Made by a program: the position numbers and the translations under genes. Shown piece after piece: positions 1 through 8,734 of a stretch of 64,000 nt of DNA. Each line of letters starts with the position of its first letter. Within the stretch, counting starts at the first letter, position 1. The notes below the pieces were generated by a model. The model had not been told where the DNA came from. It worked only from the letters and a program-made list of their open reading frames with translations, and ran no database searches. Origin of the DNA: Acidobacteriaceae bacterium (lineage in GTDB: Bacteria; Acidobacteriota; Terriglobia; Terriglobales; Acidobacteriaceae); NCBI GenBank assembly GCA_903642235.1, contig CAHJWL010000001.1, forward strand, positions 1 to 64,000, read 5' to 3'.

Positions 1-572
1 GGGATTCGACACCGCTCCCCCCGCAGTAGGCGTCGCTCCTGGAGGCGCCGCGGCCGCAGGCACCCCCGCAGCAGCAGGCAGCGGCGGAGGCGCCCACCAG
101 GCCGAACTTCTCGCAGCCGGCACAGAGCGCGGGCGATGCGATCCGGCAGGCGGCGCGGCAGGCGGCCGAGCCGGGGCAGGGCGGCAACTACGGCAACGGT
201 GTGCCGGTCGAGCATCAGGGCATGAACACCGGAGTCGACGTGCTCTCGGATACGATGGGCGTCGACTTCAATCCGTACCTGCGCCGCATTCTGCGCGAGA
301 TCTATAACACCTGGCTGCCGTTGATCCCGGTCGAGGCGCGACCGCCGCTCAACAAACAGGGGACGACGCTGATCCGCTTTATGATTTTGCCGGACGGACA
401 TATCGGCGCGATGAGCCTGGATGGCTCGTCGCATGACGATGCGCTGAACCGCGCGGCGTGGGGATCGATTACCGGCGTCGGCCAGTTTCCGCCGCTGCCG
501 AAGGAGTTCCACGGACCGAATTTGGAGCTGCGCATTCACTACCTTGTGAATAAGGACCCGCAGGCGCAGTGA
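1..572 (+). CDS. TonB-like C-terminal domain protein (5' end outside window, frame disturbed)
   Basis: The C-terminal ~120 residues resemble a TonB C-terminal domain: NPYLRRILREIYNTW, a short strand-turn-strand around LPDGHIG, then SSHDDALNRAAW and a closing strand LELRIHYLV. TonB proteins span the periplasm and pass proton-motive force to outer-membrane receptors. The Ala/Pro/Gln-rich stretch before it looks like the periplasmic linker. The frame is open back to base 30 but has an in-frame TAG at 27-29. Upstream of about base 100 a second frame, starting at base 2, reads a plausible Pro/Ala/Gly linker. So either there is a frameshift near the C-run at 62-66, or translation starts at GTG 201. 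The stop overlaps the next small gene by four bases. Confidence 0.6.
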
Positions 573-739
573 GTCTCGCGAAGCAGGAAGGTGGGCGCAT
601 CCGAGCGCTGCGGGAGGCAGAGGAGCGCCGCCGGCAGATGCGGGGATTGCTGTTGCTGGCTGCCATGGCGATTGTTTTTATTCTGTTCCGCTTCGGCTTC
701 AGCCGGGTGTTTACGCCGGGATGGTGGCGGCTCTGGTAG
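569..739 (+). CDS. 56-aa single-pass membrane protein
   Basis: A GTG start overlaps the TonB-like stop in a GTGA arrangement, and the gene ends 19 bases inside the longest possible miaA frame. The product starts with a charged helix (LREAEERRRQMR), followed by one strongly hydrophobic segment of about 17 residues and an aromatic tail ending FTPGWWRLW. This is the usual layout of a small N-in membrane protein. Tight overlap with both neighbours suggests co-translation in a TonB-small protein-miaA operon. I recognise no family and infer no function beyond membrane location. Confidence 0.6.
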   Translation: MSLAKQEGGRIRALREAEERRRQMRGLLLLAAMAIVFILFRFGFSRVFTPGWWRLW

Positions 740-1728
740 ACGCGAAGGCGCTTGCGGCCGCCATGCACCACGATGAGCCCGCGGCCGCTCCGGTGACGGG
801 GGACCAGCCGCTGATCGTGCTGGTTGGGCCGACGGGGAGCGGCAAGACATCGCTGGCGGTGCGGCTGGCGGAGCAGATCTCCGGCGAGATCCTTAGCTGC
901 GATTCGGTCGCGGTGTACCGGGAGATGGAGATTGGCACGGCGAAGCCGACGGCGGAGGAGCGTGCTTTGGTGCCGCATCATCTGCTCGACCTGGTGAGCC
1001 CGGATGAGCGGTTTACCGCGGGTGACTGGAGCCGGCTGGCGCGCGAGGCGCTGGCAGGCGTTACGGCGCGCGGTCGGGTGCCGATCATCGCGGGGGGAAC
1101 GGGCCTGTATCTGCGGGCGCTGCTGGACGGCCTGTTTCCTGCGCCGCCGGTTGATCCTGCTCTGCGGGAGCGGCTACGTAGCCTGGCGGAACGGCGAGGG
1201 GCCACGGCGCTCTACCGATTGCTGGTCTCCCTGGACCCGCGCGCGGCGGCAATGATCCATGCCAACGATGTGCCAAAGGTCGTGCGGGCGGTTGAGGTCT
1301 CATGGGCCGCACGACGGCCTTTGACGGAGCAATGGGCCGCCGGTCGCGATGCGCTGACCGGCTACCGCGTGCTGCGGCTGGGGCTGGCGTCGCCGCGGCA
1401 ACGGCTCTACGATCGCATCAATCGACGCGCGGCTGCGATGTTTGATCGCGGTCTGGTGGAGGAGACTGCGCTGCTGGTGGAGAGGTACGGCTATGAGTGC
1501 CGGCCTCTTGGGTCTCTGGGGTATGCGGAGGCGGTGGGGGTTCTGCGCGGTGAGCTTACGCGCGATGAGGCGGTGGCACGTGCGCAGCAGGGGCATCGCA
1601 ACTACGCGAAGCGGCAAGGCACGTGGTTTCGCAAGGATCCAGCGATTGTGTGGATGCAGGGCTTTGGAGATGAACCGGAGATGCTCGCAGAGGCTGTGCG
1701 CCGCGTGAAGGCTCATCTTGTGTCCTGA
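721..1728 (+). CDS. miaA: tRNA dimethylallyltransferase MiaA
   Basis: Transfers dimethylallyl from DMAPP to N6 of adenosine 37 in tRNAs reading UNN codons. Family signatures in order: P-loop GPTGSGKTSLA (about residue 36), DSVAVYREMEIGTAKPT, HHLLDLVSPDE, AGGTGLYLRALLDGLF, and the C-terminal RNYAKRQGTWFRKD. Length is close to the usual 300-320 residues plus a short N-terminal extension. ATG 721 overlaps the small membrane gene; ATG 763 (MHHDEP) removes the extension and is equally plausible, since neither has a strong ribosome binding site. Confidence 0.95.
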   Translation: MVAALVDAKALAAAMHHDEPAAAPVTGDQPLIVLVGPTGSGKTSLAVRLAEQISGEILSCDSVAVYREMEIGTAKPTAEERALVPHHLLDLVSPDERFTAGDWSRLAREALAGVTARGRVPIIAGGTGLYLRALLDGLFPAPPVDPALRERLRSLAERRGATALYRLLVSLDPRAAAMIHANDVPKVVRAVEVSWAARRPLTEQWAAGRDALTGYRVLRLGLASPRQRLYDRINRRAAAMFDRGLVEETALLVERYGYECRPLGSLGYAEAVGVLRGELTRDEAVARAQQGHRNYAKRQGTWFRKDPAIVWMQGFGDEPEMLAEAVRRVKAHLVS

Positions 1729-1791
1729 CAGACCGTACGCTGGTCTGCGGATCTGAAGCTGCAGGGGGCGGAGTGCATCTAAAGAAGAGCA

Positions 1792-1852
1792 GAAGGGCGA
1801 GGCAGAGAAGCAAAAAGGCAAGGCAGAGAAGCGGAAGGGCAAGGCAGAGAAG
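1792..1852 (+). repeat. Purine-rich 21-bp tandem repeat, about 2.9 copies
   Basis: Three near-identical units begin at 1792, 1813 and 1834, each built on AAGGCAGAGAAG. It fills most of the spacer between miaA and msrA, ending just before the msrA ribosome binding site. Similar purine-rich stretches occur at 26605-26690 (inside pheT), 28414-28490, 44240-44312 and 63131-63466, suggesting a dispersed family. Confidence 0.75.
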
Positions 1853-1890
1853 TATACGAGCAAATATCGAAGGAAGAGCAGGAGGGTGCC

Positions 1891-2412
1891 ATGGCAGGAA
1901 AGAGTGAGACAGCGGTTCTGGCGGGTGGGTGTTTCTGGGGTGTGCAGGAGCTGCTGCGTGACCGCGCGGGTGTGCTGTCGACGCGAGTCGGCTATACGGG
2001 CGGCGAGGTGCAAAATGCCACGTACCGCAACCATGGTTCACATGCTGAGGCTGTAGAGGTCGTATTTGATCCGGAGAGGATCAGCTATCGCACGATTCTG
2101 GAGTTCTTCTTTCAGATTCATGATCCAAGCACACCGAACCGGCAGGGCAATGACCGGGGAGCGAGCTACCGATCTGCGATTTTTTACACGAGCGAAGAGC
2201 AGAAGAGAGTTGCAGAGCGGACGATCGCTGATGTGGATGCGTCAGGCCTGTGGCCCGGGAAGGTTGTAACGGAAGTTGTTGCCGCTGGCCCGTTCTGGGA
2301 GGCGGAGCCAGAGCACCAGGACTACCTGCAGCGAATTCCGCATGGCTATACCTGCCATTGGGTCCGGCCCGGATGGAAGCTGCAGCCAAGTGCTGAACAT
2401 GTGGGTGCCTGA
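1891..2412 (+). CDS. msrA: Peptide-methionine (S)-S-oxide reductase MsrA
   Basis: Repairs methionine-S-sulfoxide in proteins. The catalytic-cysteine motif GGCFWG sits at residues 12-17, followed by family blocks [37 protein letters not shown] and YRSAIFY. Length of 173 residues is typical for a single-domain MsrA; no MsrB domain is fused. The start is supported by AGGAGG a few bases upstream of ATG 1891. No signal peptide, so cytoplasmic. Confidence 0.96.
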   Translation: MAGKSETAVLAGGCFWGVQELLRDRAGVLSTRVGYTGGEVQNATYRNHGSHAEAVEVVFDPERISYRTILEFFFQIHDPSTPNRQGNDRGASYRSAIFYTSEEQKRVAERTIADVDASGLWPGKVVTEVVAAGPFWEAEPEHQDYLQRIPHGYTCHWVRPGWKLQPSAEHVGA

Positions 2413-2507
2413 CGGCATGGACTGTCGTGTGTGAAGCCGGCCCGCTGCGACGGCGGGTTGTGTTTCGCCGGTAGCCCGGTCGCCGGGGTCTGGCGTACCA
2501 TTTGTCT

Positions 2508-3767
2508 ATGAGCACTGAAGTCGCCGACGCCGGTACCCGCACTGCTGAACCCGCTCCTCCAAGCCATCAGACGCGGCCACAGATGGCCCACCTTACGGCC
2601 GCCCTGAACGATCTGCGCGAGCGCGGAACGTACTTCCGTCTGCGTGTGCTGGACGATGAGCAGGGGCCGGTCTGCACATATGACGGCCGACAGGTCATCA
2701 ATCTCGCCAGCAACAACTACCTGGGCCTCTGCAATCATCCGAAGCTGCGCGAGGCGGCGATTGCTGCAACGCGGCAGTATGGGGTCGGCTCCGGCGCTGT
2801 GCGCACGATCGCGGGTACGATGCGGATCCACATGGAGCTTGAAGAGAAGATCGCGGCGTTCAAGAATGTCGAGGCCTGCGTAGTCTTTCAGTCCGGCTTC
2901 ACCGCGAACGCCGGTACCGTTTCGTCAATTCTAGGTAAGGGCGACTTTATCCTGTCGGACGAGCTCAATCACGCCTCGATCATCGATGGCGCGCGGCTGT
3001 CGGGAGCCAAGATCAAGGTATTTCGGCACAAGGATGTTGCGCATGCCGAAGAGCTGCTGCGAGAGATCGAAAACGAGCCAGGCCGGAAGCTCATCATCAC
3101 CGACGGCGTATTTTCCATGGACGGCGACATCGGTCCGGTGGACAAGTTGGCTGAGCTGGCGGAGCGGTACGGCGCCATCATGATGGTGGACGATGCGCAT
3201 GCGTCCGGTGTTCTTGGGCGCAACGGCCGCGGGTCTGTCGACCACTTTGATGTGCATGGCAAGGTGGATGTGCAGGTCGGCACGCTGTCGAAGGCTATCG
3301 GCGCGCTGGGCGGGTATGTGTGCGGATCGCGCGATTTGATTGACTATCTTTACCACCGTGCCCGGCCGTTTCTGTTTTCTACCTCCCATCCGCCGTCGGT
3401 GGCTGCCACCTGCATTGCTGCGTTTGACATTCTTGAGAGTGAACCTGAGCGCATTGAGCGGCTGTGGTCGAATACGCGCTACTTTCAGGAGCAACTGAAG
3501 CAGGCCGGGTTTGACGTCGGTGGCGTGTCGACACCGGCGAGCGAGACACCGATCACGCCGATCATCCTTGGCGACGGTCGACAGACCATGGCGTTCTCGC
3601 GCGCGCTGTTTGAAGCCGGGGTGATGGCGACGGGCATTGCTTTCCCGACGGTTCCTGAAGGCAAGGCACGCATTCGCTGCATCCTGACCAGCGAACACAC
3701 GCTCCCACAGCTTGACCAGGCGCTGGAAACAATTCATTCGGTCGCAAAACAGACTGGGGTGCTTTGA
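2508..3767 (+). CDS. kbl: Glycine C-acetyltransferase / alpha-oxoamine synthase (PLP enzyme)
   Basis: PLP-dependent alpha-oxoamine synthase, most like 2-amino-3-ketobutyrate CoA ligase, which joins glycine and acetyl-CoA in threonine metabolism. Visible motifs: LASNNYLGL, GSGAVRTIAGT, HASIIDGARLSGA, the PLP aspartate in MVDDAHASGVLG, and the Schiff-base lysine in GTLSKAIGALGG. The N-terminal ~25 residues are poorly ordered and family-atypical. ATG 2508 is preferred over TTG 2502. The threonine dehydrogenase partner gene is not adjacent, so the related 8-amino-7-oxononanoate synthase (BioF) role cannot be fully excluded, although the sequence favours Kbl. Confidence 0.85.
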   Translation: MSTEVADAGTRTAEPAPPSHQTRPQMAHLTAALNDLRERGTYFRLRVLDDEQGPVCTYDGRQVINLASNNYLGLCNHPKLREAAIAATRQYGVGSGAVRTIAGTMRIHMELEEKIAAFKNVEACVVFQSGFTANAGTVSSILGKGDFILSDELNHASIIDGARLSGAKIKVFRHKDVAHAEELLREIENEPGRKLIITDGVFSMDGDIGPVDKLAELAERYGAIMMVDDAHASGVLGRNGRGSVDHFDVHGKVDVQVGTLSKAIGALGGYVCGSRDLIDYLYHRARPFLFSTSHPPSVAATCIAAFDILESEPERIERLWSNTRYFQEQLKQAGFDVGGVSTPASETPITPIILGDGRQTMAFSRALFEAGVMATGIAFPTVPEGKARIRCILTSEHTLPQLDQALETIHSVAKQTGVL

Positions 3768-4786
3768 AGATTTCGGCTCTGTTCCGCGAGACAGTGCGTT
3801 TGATCGACGTGAATCCTGCAACTCCTGGCCGTTCGCCGCGTCTCTTCACCGTGCCCGTTTTCTTTCCTTGTCTTCACGCATGCTGTGCTGTCGTGCTGCT
3901 TTCCGCCTTTGTCTGCCTTGCGATTCCCGGTCTTGTTCAGGCGCAGACGCCCGAAGAGCGGTACCCGTCGAGTCAGGCGGCCTCGGACGTGAGCACGCTG
4001 GCGCACCTGGACCTCGGGTCGTATCGACTTGCGGACGCAAGTCTGCCGGATGCACCGGGGTTCTCCTCCTCCGTCGTTGCTGATCCGCAGGAGACCACGG
4101 CGCCCGCAACTCCGACCTCCGCGCCGCACGCGCCGCAGACGGTGCCCCAAGGCGAGCAGGATGTTCCCGGCGGACAGACCAAACGCATTCTCGGGATTAT
4201 TCCAAACTATCGATCGGTCTCGGCCGATCAACATCTGCCTCCGCAGACTGTGAAGGACAAGTTTGTTGCCGCGGCGCACGACTCGTTTGACTACGGCTCG
4301 TTTGTTCTGGCAGCGGTGCAGGCTGGTGTCTCAATCAGCGGTAACTCGTACCCGGAGTTCGGTAAGGGCGTGCTGGGCTACGGCCGCTATTATTGGCGGA
4401 CTTTGCTGGATACCGCGGATGAGAACTTTATGGTTGGCGGCGTCGTTCCTGCTGTGCTTCACCAGGACTCACGCTTCTATACGCTCGGCCACGGCAGCAT
4501 CGGGCATCGCGTTCTCTACGCGTCCACCCGTGTTTTGATTACACGCGGTGACAGCGGCAACGCGCAGCCGAACTTCTCCGAGATTATCGGTGCCGGTGCG
4601 GCGTCCGGTATCTCCTCTACGTATTATCCGGAGCGGTATCGTACCTGGACGAAGGTCGGCCAGAAATGGCTCACAAGCGTGATCATCGACGGGGCGAACT
4701 TCACCTTTAAGGAGTTCTGGCCGGACATCAATCAGCACTATGTAAGCCGTGTGTATCACCCCAAAGCTAAGGGTTCTGGCGAGTAG
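3764..4786 (+). CDS. Secreted protein of unknown function, first of a tandem pair
   Basis: A TTG start overlaps the kbl stop (TTGA). A hydrophobic segment ending IPGLVQAQ looks like a signal peptide with cleavage after VQA; because the n-region from TTG is long, GTG 3794 or GTG 3851 may be the true start. A low-complexity Ala/Pro/Thr linker follows, then a conserved domain from TKRILGIIPNYRSVSAD through HQDSRFYTLGHG to FKEFWPDI. The domain is clearly paralogous to the next gene (same order TKRILGI-P, FDYGS, TADEN, HQDSRFYT, FKEFWPDIN). I do not recognise a named family; it is probably periplasmic or outer-membrane associated. Confidence 0.75.
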   Translation: MKISALFRETVRLIDVNPATPGRSPRLFTVPVFFPCLHACCAVVLLSAFVCLAIPGLVQAQTPEERYPSSQAASDVSTLAHLDLGSYRLADASLPDAPGFSSSVVADPQETTAPATPTSAPHAPQTVPQGEQDVPGGQTKRILGIIPNYRSVSADQHLPPQTVKDKFVAAAHDSFDYGSFVLAAVQAGVSISGNSYPEFGKGVLGYGRYYWRTLLDTADENFMVGGVVPAVLHQDSRFYTLGHGSIGHRVLYASTRVLITRGDSGNAQPNFSEIIGAGAASGISSTYYPERYRTWTKVGQKWLTSVIIDGANFTFKEFWPDINQHYVSRVYHPKAKGSGE

Positions 4787-4900
4787 GCCAGTAAACAAAT
4801 CTTTCGCCTGCGTTGAATGTGACTGTGTGACTTTTGTAGTCGCTCCTGGGCGGCTTGTTTCCTTTCTGCGTCACTTTCCCGGTGAACGCATCACAAGAAG

Positions 4901-5680
4901 ATGAAGATCAGACTTCTCGCTTTCCTGCTGTGCTTCCCGGCGTGCGTGATTTCGGGTCAGGTTCTTACGCCAGGTGCGCTTTCGCCGGTGTCCTCCAGTG
5001 TGGTTGACAGCGTCGATCTTCCGGATGCGCCGGCGGTTTCTCCGGATGCGGTGCAGACTGCAGCCGGTAATGGGTCCAGTGCGGCAGGTACGCAGCAAAC
5101 CAAGCGCATTCTCGGCATTGTTCCAAACTTTCGCTCCGTCTCGGCGGATGTTCATCTGCCGCCGCAGAGCGCGCGTGAGAAGTTCACCACTGCCTTTCAG
5201 GACAGCTTCGACTACTCTTCGGCGATCTTTATCGCCGCACAGGCGGCGCTCTACTACGGCTTCAATGAGACACCGGAGTTTCACGATGGGTGGCCCGGCT
5301 ATGCACGGTATTACTGGCACACCTTTGCCGATACGGCCGACGAGAATATATGGGTCGAGGGCATTCTTCCCTCGGTGCTTCACCAGGACAATCGCTTCTA
5401 TACGCGCGGTCATGGCTCGTCGCTGAAGCGTGCAGAATACTCTGCGACGCGGGCTCTGATCACGCGAAATGATAAAGGGAACGAGGTTTTCAACAGTTCA
5501 GAGGTTCTGGGAGCCGGCATTGCCGCTGGGATTTCTTCCTTGTATTACCCCAGTTCGGATCGCACATTCTCAAAGGTCGCCCAGATCTGGTATACGAACG
5601 TCCTGATTGATGGTGGCACCTTCGTCTTCAAGGAGTTCTGGCCCGACATCAACAACAAGCTTTTTCACACGAAAGATTAA
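4901..5680 (+). CDS. Secreted protein of unknown function, second of a tandem pair
   Basis: 259 residues with a short clean signal peptide (MKIRLLAFLLCFPACVISGQ) and then a shorter linker than its upstream paralog. The conserved domain runs from TKRILGIVPNFRSVSAD to FKEFWPDINNK and matches the upstream copy block for block: PPQSAREKF, FDYSS, FADTADENIW, HQDNRFYTRGHG, YSATRALITRND, GAGIAAGISSLYYP. This is consistent with gene duplication followed by divergence in the linker. The gap of 114 bases before it has no visible terminator, so the two could be co-transcribed. Function unknown. Confidence 0.8.
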   Translation: MKIRLLAFLLCFPACVISGQVLTPGALSPVSSSVVDSVDLPDAPAVSPDAVQTAAGNGSSAAGTQQTKRILGIVPNFRSVSADVHLPPQSAREKFTTAFQDSFDYSSAIFIAAQAALYYGFNETPEFHDGWPGYARYYWHTFADTADENIWVEGILPSVLHQDNRFYTRGHGSSLKRAEYSATRALITRNDKGNEVFNSSEVLGAGIAAGISSLYYPSSDRTFSKVAQIWYTNVLIDGGTFVFKEFWPDINNKLFHTKD

Positions 5681-5756
5681 GAGTTTGAGGCTGTGGACGG
5701 TCCGGGAGTTCACAGGCGGCGTCAACATCACCAGCGAGGCCTGAGGTGCCAAGCCG

Positions 5757-7097
5757 CTACGATGGCGCGGAGTCGGGGTCGGTGTAGACAACCTGCCCAC
5801 CGACCAGGGTGGTTCGTACCCGGCCCAACATAAGTGCTTGGTCAAAAGGCGTGTTTTTCGAACGCGAAAGGCTGCGGCCTGCGGTGAAGGTCCACTCCGC
5901 ACCCGCGTCGAAGATGACGATATCTGCTGCGCTGCCAGCCGCGAGGGTGCCGAGATCCGAACGATTCAGCAGCGCCGCGGGATTCGTGCTCATTCTGGTT
6001 ACAATATCTGCGATTGATGCTCCGTGTTCCCGATAGAGCGCGCACAGCGCGAGTCCAAGGCTGGTTTCGAGGCCTGTGAGTCCGTTCGGCGCGCGGTCGA
6101 ACTCGACCTGCTTTTCATGCTGCGCATGTGGCGCGTGGTCGGTCGCGATACAGTCCACGGTGCCGTCGAGCAGCCCCGCGATGACAGCGTCCCGGTCGGC
6201 TGCCGCGCGGAGGGGCGGGTTCACCTTTGCGTTGGTGTCGTAGCCGCGCACGGCATCTTCGGTAAGGGTGAAATGATGCGGCGTTGCCTCGCAGGTGACG
6301 TGCACACCTGCCTGCCTGGCGGCTCGGATCGCCGCAAGCGCCCGCGCTGTCGAGACGTGCTGCACATGGAGGTGCGGCCGCAGGCCCTCGTTGCGCTCGA
6401 TCTCTGCCAGCAGCGCGATATCGCGTTCCACGAGGCGAGCTTCCGCTTCGATAGTCATGCCGCGCAGCCCCAGACGAAAGGCGAGAGCGCCTGCGTTGAC
6501 GCCGGAGGAGCCACCGGTGAGCGCCGTCAGGCGTGTGTCCTCCGCATGCTGCGAGATCAGCACACCTTCCCGTGCGGCGCTGACCAAGGCGGCGCGCATG
6601 ATGCCGTCCTCGAGGATCGGTTTGCCATCGTCAGTAAAGCCGACCGCGCCGGCGCGCACCAGACCGGCGAAGTCCGTCAGTTCGGCTCCCAGGCTTCCGC
6701 GCGTGGCTGCGGGCATCGCCAGCAGGCGAACGGCGGCGTCTCGCTCGGGCGCAAGCATCCAGGCGAGCGTTTCGACCGAGTCGTTGACGGGCAGGGTGTT
6801 CGGCATGGCGACTACGGTTGTCACACCGCCTTTTGCAGCGGCGCGCGTTCCGGTTGCGATGGTCTCCTTCCAGGCCTGCCCCGGCTCCCGCAGATGGACG
6901 TGCAGGTCAATCAGGCCCGGCGCAACGATGCACCCTCCGGCGTCGACCAGTTCTGTCTCCTGCAGAGCCCGCAACCCACCCGGCATCTCCACCGCGGCGA
7001 CACGGCCATCACGCAGCAGCAGATCGCGTTCGGCATCAAGGCCCGCCGCGGGATCCACGAGCCGGCCGCTGTGAACGACCACATCACGCTGTTTCAA
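5757..7097 (-). CDS. pyrC: Dihydroorotase PyrC (class I)
   Basis: Third step of de novo pyrimidine synthesis: cyclises carbamoyl-aspartate to dihydroorotate. Metal-site motifs are present: DLHVHLREPG, QHAEDTRL, HVQHVSTARAL and ATDHAPH, plus MPNT and the substrate loop FTDDGKPI. The likely start is TTG at 7097, overlapping the pyrB stop in a TTGA arrangement and giving 446 residues, normal for the family. The frame stays open upstream only as antiphase reading of pyrB. Last gene of the pyrR-pyrB-pyrC operon. Confidence 0.93.
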   Translation of the reverse strand: MKQRDVVVHSGRLVDPAAGLDAERDLLLRDGRVAAVEMPGGLRALQETELVDAGGCIVAPGLIDLHVHLREPGQAWKETIATGTRAAAKGGVTTVVAMPNTLPVNDSVETLAWMLAPERDAAVRLLAMPAATRGSLGAELTDFAGLVRAGAVGFTDDGKPILEDGIMRAALVSAAREGVLISQHAEDTRLTALTGGSSGVNAGALAFRLGLRGMTIEAEARLVERDIALLAEIERNEGLRPHLHVQHVSTARALAAIRAARQAGVHVTCEATPHHFTLTEDAVRGYDTNAKVNPPLRAAADRDAVIAGLLDGTVDCIATDHAPHAQHEKQVEFDRAPNGLTGLETSLGLALCALYREHGASIADIVTRMSTNPAALLNRSDLGTLAAGSAADIVIFDAGAEWTFTAGRSLSRSKNTPFDQALMLGRVRTTLVGGQVVYTDPDSAPS

Positions 7098-8098
7098 AGT
7101 CTCACCTCGCCCGCGAGCCGCCGCGTCTCGTCCGCACTGGCGAGCGCACGCAGCAGCAGCGCCGATCGTACGGCAAGCCCGTGCCGCACCTGGTCCTCGA
7201 TGGCAGACTGCGGCCCGTCCGCAATCTCGCCAGCGATCTCCAGACCGCGGATCATGGGACCGGGATGCATGACCAGCGCGTGAGGCGCGTGCGTCCGCAG
7301 ACGATCCTGACTGAGCTGGAAGTGTGCCATGTACCCGGTCAAATCCAACTCCAGACCGGCCAGCCGCTCGCGCTGAATGCGCAGCATCATGATGACATTC
7401 GCCCCGTCGAGCGCGCGATCGAAGTTTCGCTCGATCTCGACGTTCGCACCGAGTCCGAAAGCTTCCTCCGGCAGAAGCTCCTTTGGCCCGCAAAGAATGA
7501 CCCTGGCACCGAGCCGCGGCAGCAGCATCGCGTTCGAACGTGCCACACGGCTGTGCAGAATATCTCCGGTGATCACGATGGTGATGCCCGCAAGGGACCG
7601 CGCGTCGACAACGTCACGCTCCAGGCCCGGCAGCCGGGTAAGGATTGTCCGCAGATCGAGCAGGGCCTGCGACGGATGCTCATGCGTTCCATCACCCGCA
7701 TTCAGTACCGGGAGGCCGGTGACGCGCTCCAGCAGCACAGGCGCGCCGGAGTGCTGATGCCGCAGGATGATGCATTCGGCGCCCAATGCCCGGAGGGTCA
7801 GGCCGGTGTCCTTCAGGCTCTCGCCCTTCTCGATGGACGAGCTCTTGTCGCTGACCAGCGTCGTGGTGATGCCGAGGCTCTTGGCCGCCAGCTCAAAGGA
7901 GGTCCGTGTGCGTGTGCTTGACTCGTAAAAGAGCAGTGCCACGCGGCGGCCGCTCAGCAGCTGCGATCGTTCCGCATGCTGCATGCGCTCAAGCCGGGAG
8001 GTCAGCGAGAGAAGGGTCGAGACGTCGGCGATGGAGAGATCTTCGACCGAGAGCAGAGATCCTGGCGAGTGTGGACCGGTCGCTTTGGCACTCACCAT
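7094..8098 (-). CDS. pyrB: Aspartate carbamoyltransferase catalytic subunit PyrB
   Basis: Makes carbamoyl-aspartate from carbamoyl phosphate and aspartate. Carries the carbamoyl-phosphate motif YESSTRTRTSFELA, the 80s-loop lysine region DKSSSIEKGES, ILRHQHSGAP, GDGTHEHPSQALLD and the aspartate-binding MHPGPMIRGLEI. 334 residues is slightly long, due to an N-terminal extension of about 15 residues. Starts five bases after the pyrR stop and overlaps pyrC. No pyrI regulatory subunit gene is nearby, so it is probably a class B/C enzyme controlled by PyrR. Confidence 0.95.
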   Translation of the reverse strand: MVSAKATGPHSPGSLLSVEDLSIADVSTLLSLTSRLERMQHAERSQLLSGRRVALLFYESSTRTRTSFELAAKSLGITTTLVSDKSSSIEKGESLKDTGLTLRALGAECIILRHQHSGAPVLLERVTGLPVLNAGDGTHEHPSQALLDLRTILTRLPGLERDVVDARSLAGITIVITGDILHSRVARSNAMLLPRLGARVILCGPKELLPEEAFGLGANVEIERNFDRALDGANVIMMLRIQRERLAGLELDLTGYMAHFQLSQDRLRTHAPHALVMHPGPMIRGLEIAGEIADGPQSAIEDQVRHGLAVRSALLLRALASADETRRLAGEVRL

Positions 8099-8103
8099 GG
8101 CTG

Positions 8104-8679
8104 CTATCCGGTCACTTCGACGAGCAGCACCTGCTCCTGGCCGTCGATCTCGTTCAGCTTGACTTCGATGATCTCGCGGCTGGAGGTCGGCACGTTCCGG
8201 CCTGTGTAGGTCGCCTGGATCGGCAGCTCGCGATGTCCTCGATCGATTAGCACCAGCAGCTGCACGCTCTTTGGACGGCCATGATCGAAGAGCGCATCCA
8301 GAGCCGCACGGATGGTACGGCCGGTGTAGAGGACATCGTCCATCAGGATGATGTCGCGACCGGTGACATCGAAGCCGATCGCGCCGGGCGTGACGACAGG
8401 CCGCGGTCCCTGAGTTGTGAGGTCATCGCGATAGAAGCTGATGTCGAGCACGCCGGTGTCGATCGGCCGCTTCTCGATGCCGGCGATCAGCGCGCCGATG
8501 CGCTCCGCAAGCGGAACGCCGCGCCGTTTGATACCGACCAGACCGATGTTGGCAGCACCCTCATTCTTCTCGACGATCTCATGTGCGAGCCGCACAAGGG
8601 TGCGTTCTATCTCCGAGGCCGACATGAGCCGGCCTTTCTCTTTCAGCTTTGCGTGCGATATGACTGCTGACTCACTCAT
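8104..8679 (-). CDS. pyrR: Bifunctional pyr operon regulator / uracil phosphoribosyltransferase PyrR
   Basis: PyrR binds pyr mRNA in response to UMP/PRPP and often has uracil phosphoribosyltransferase activity. The PRPP-binding loop ILMDDVLYTGRTIRAAL is intact, with GIKRRGVPLAERI and DISFYRDDL upstream, and VLIDRGHRELPI downstream. ATG 8679 (MSESAV) gives 191 residues, close to the usual ~180; the frame is open further upstream without family similarity. First pyrimidine gene of the cluster, 55 bases after the zinc-ribbon gene. I did not find a clear anti-terminator in that short spacer. Confidence 0.93.
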   Translation of the reverse strand: MSESAVISHAKLKEKGRLMSASEIERTLVRLAHEIVEKNEGAANIGLVGIKRRGVPLAERIGALIAGIEKRPIDTGVLDISFYRDDLTTQGPRPVVTPGAIGFDVTGRDIILMDDVLYTGRTIRAALDALFDHGRPKSVQLLVLIDRGHRELPIQATYTGRNVPTSSREIIEVKLNEIDGQEQVLLVEVTG

Positions 8680-8734
8680 GGGTTGCCGTCGATCATACCA
8701 GCCACAATCCTGCGTGATCCACCTGGCGAACCGG

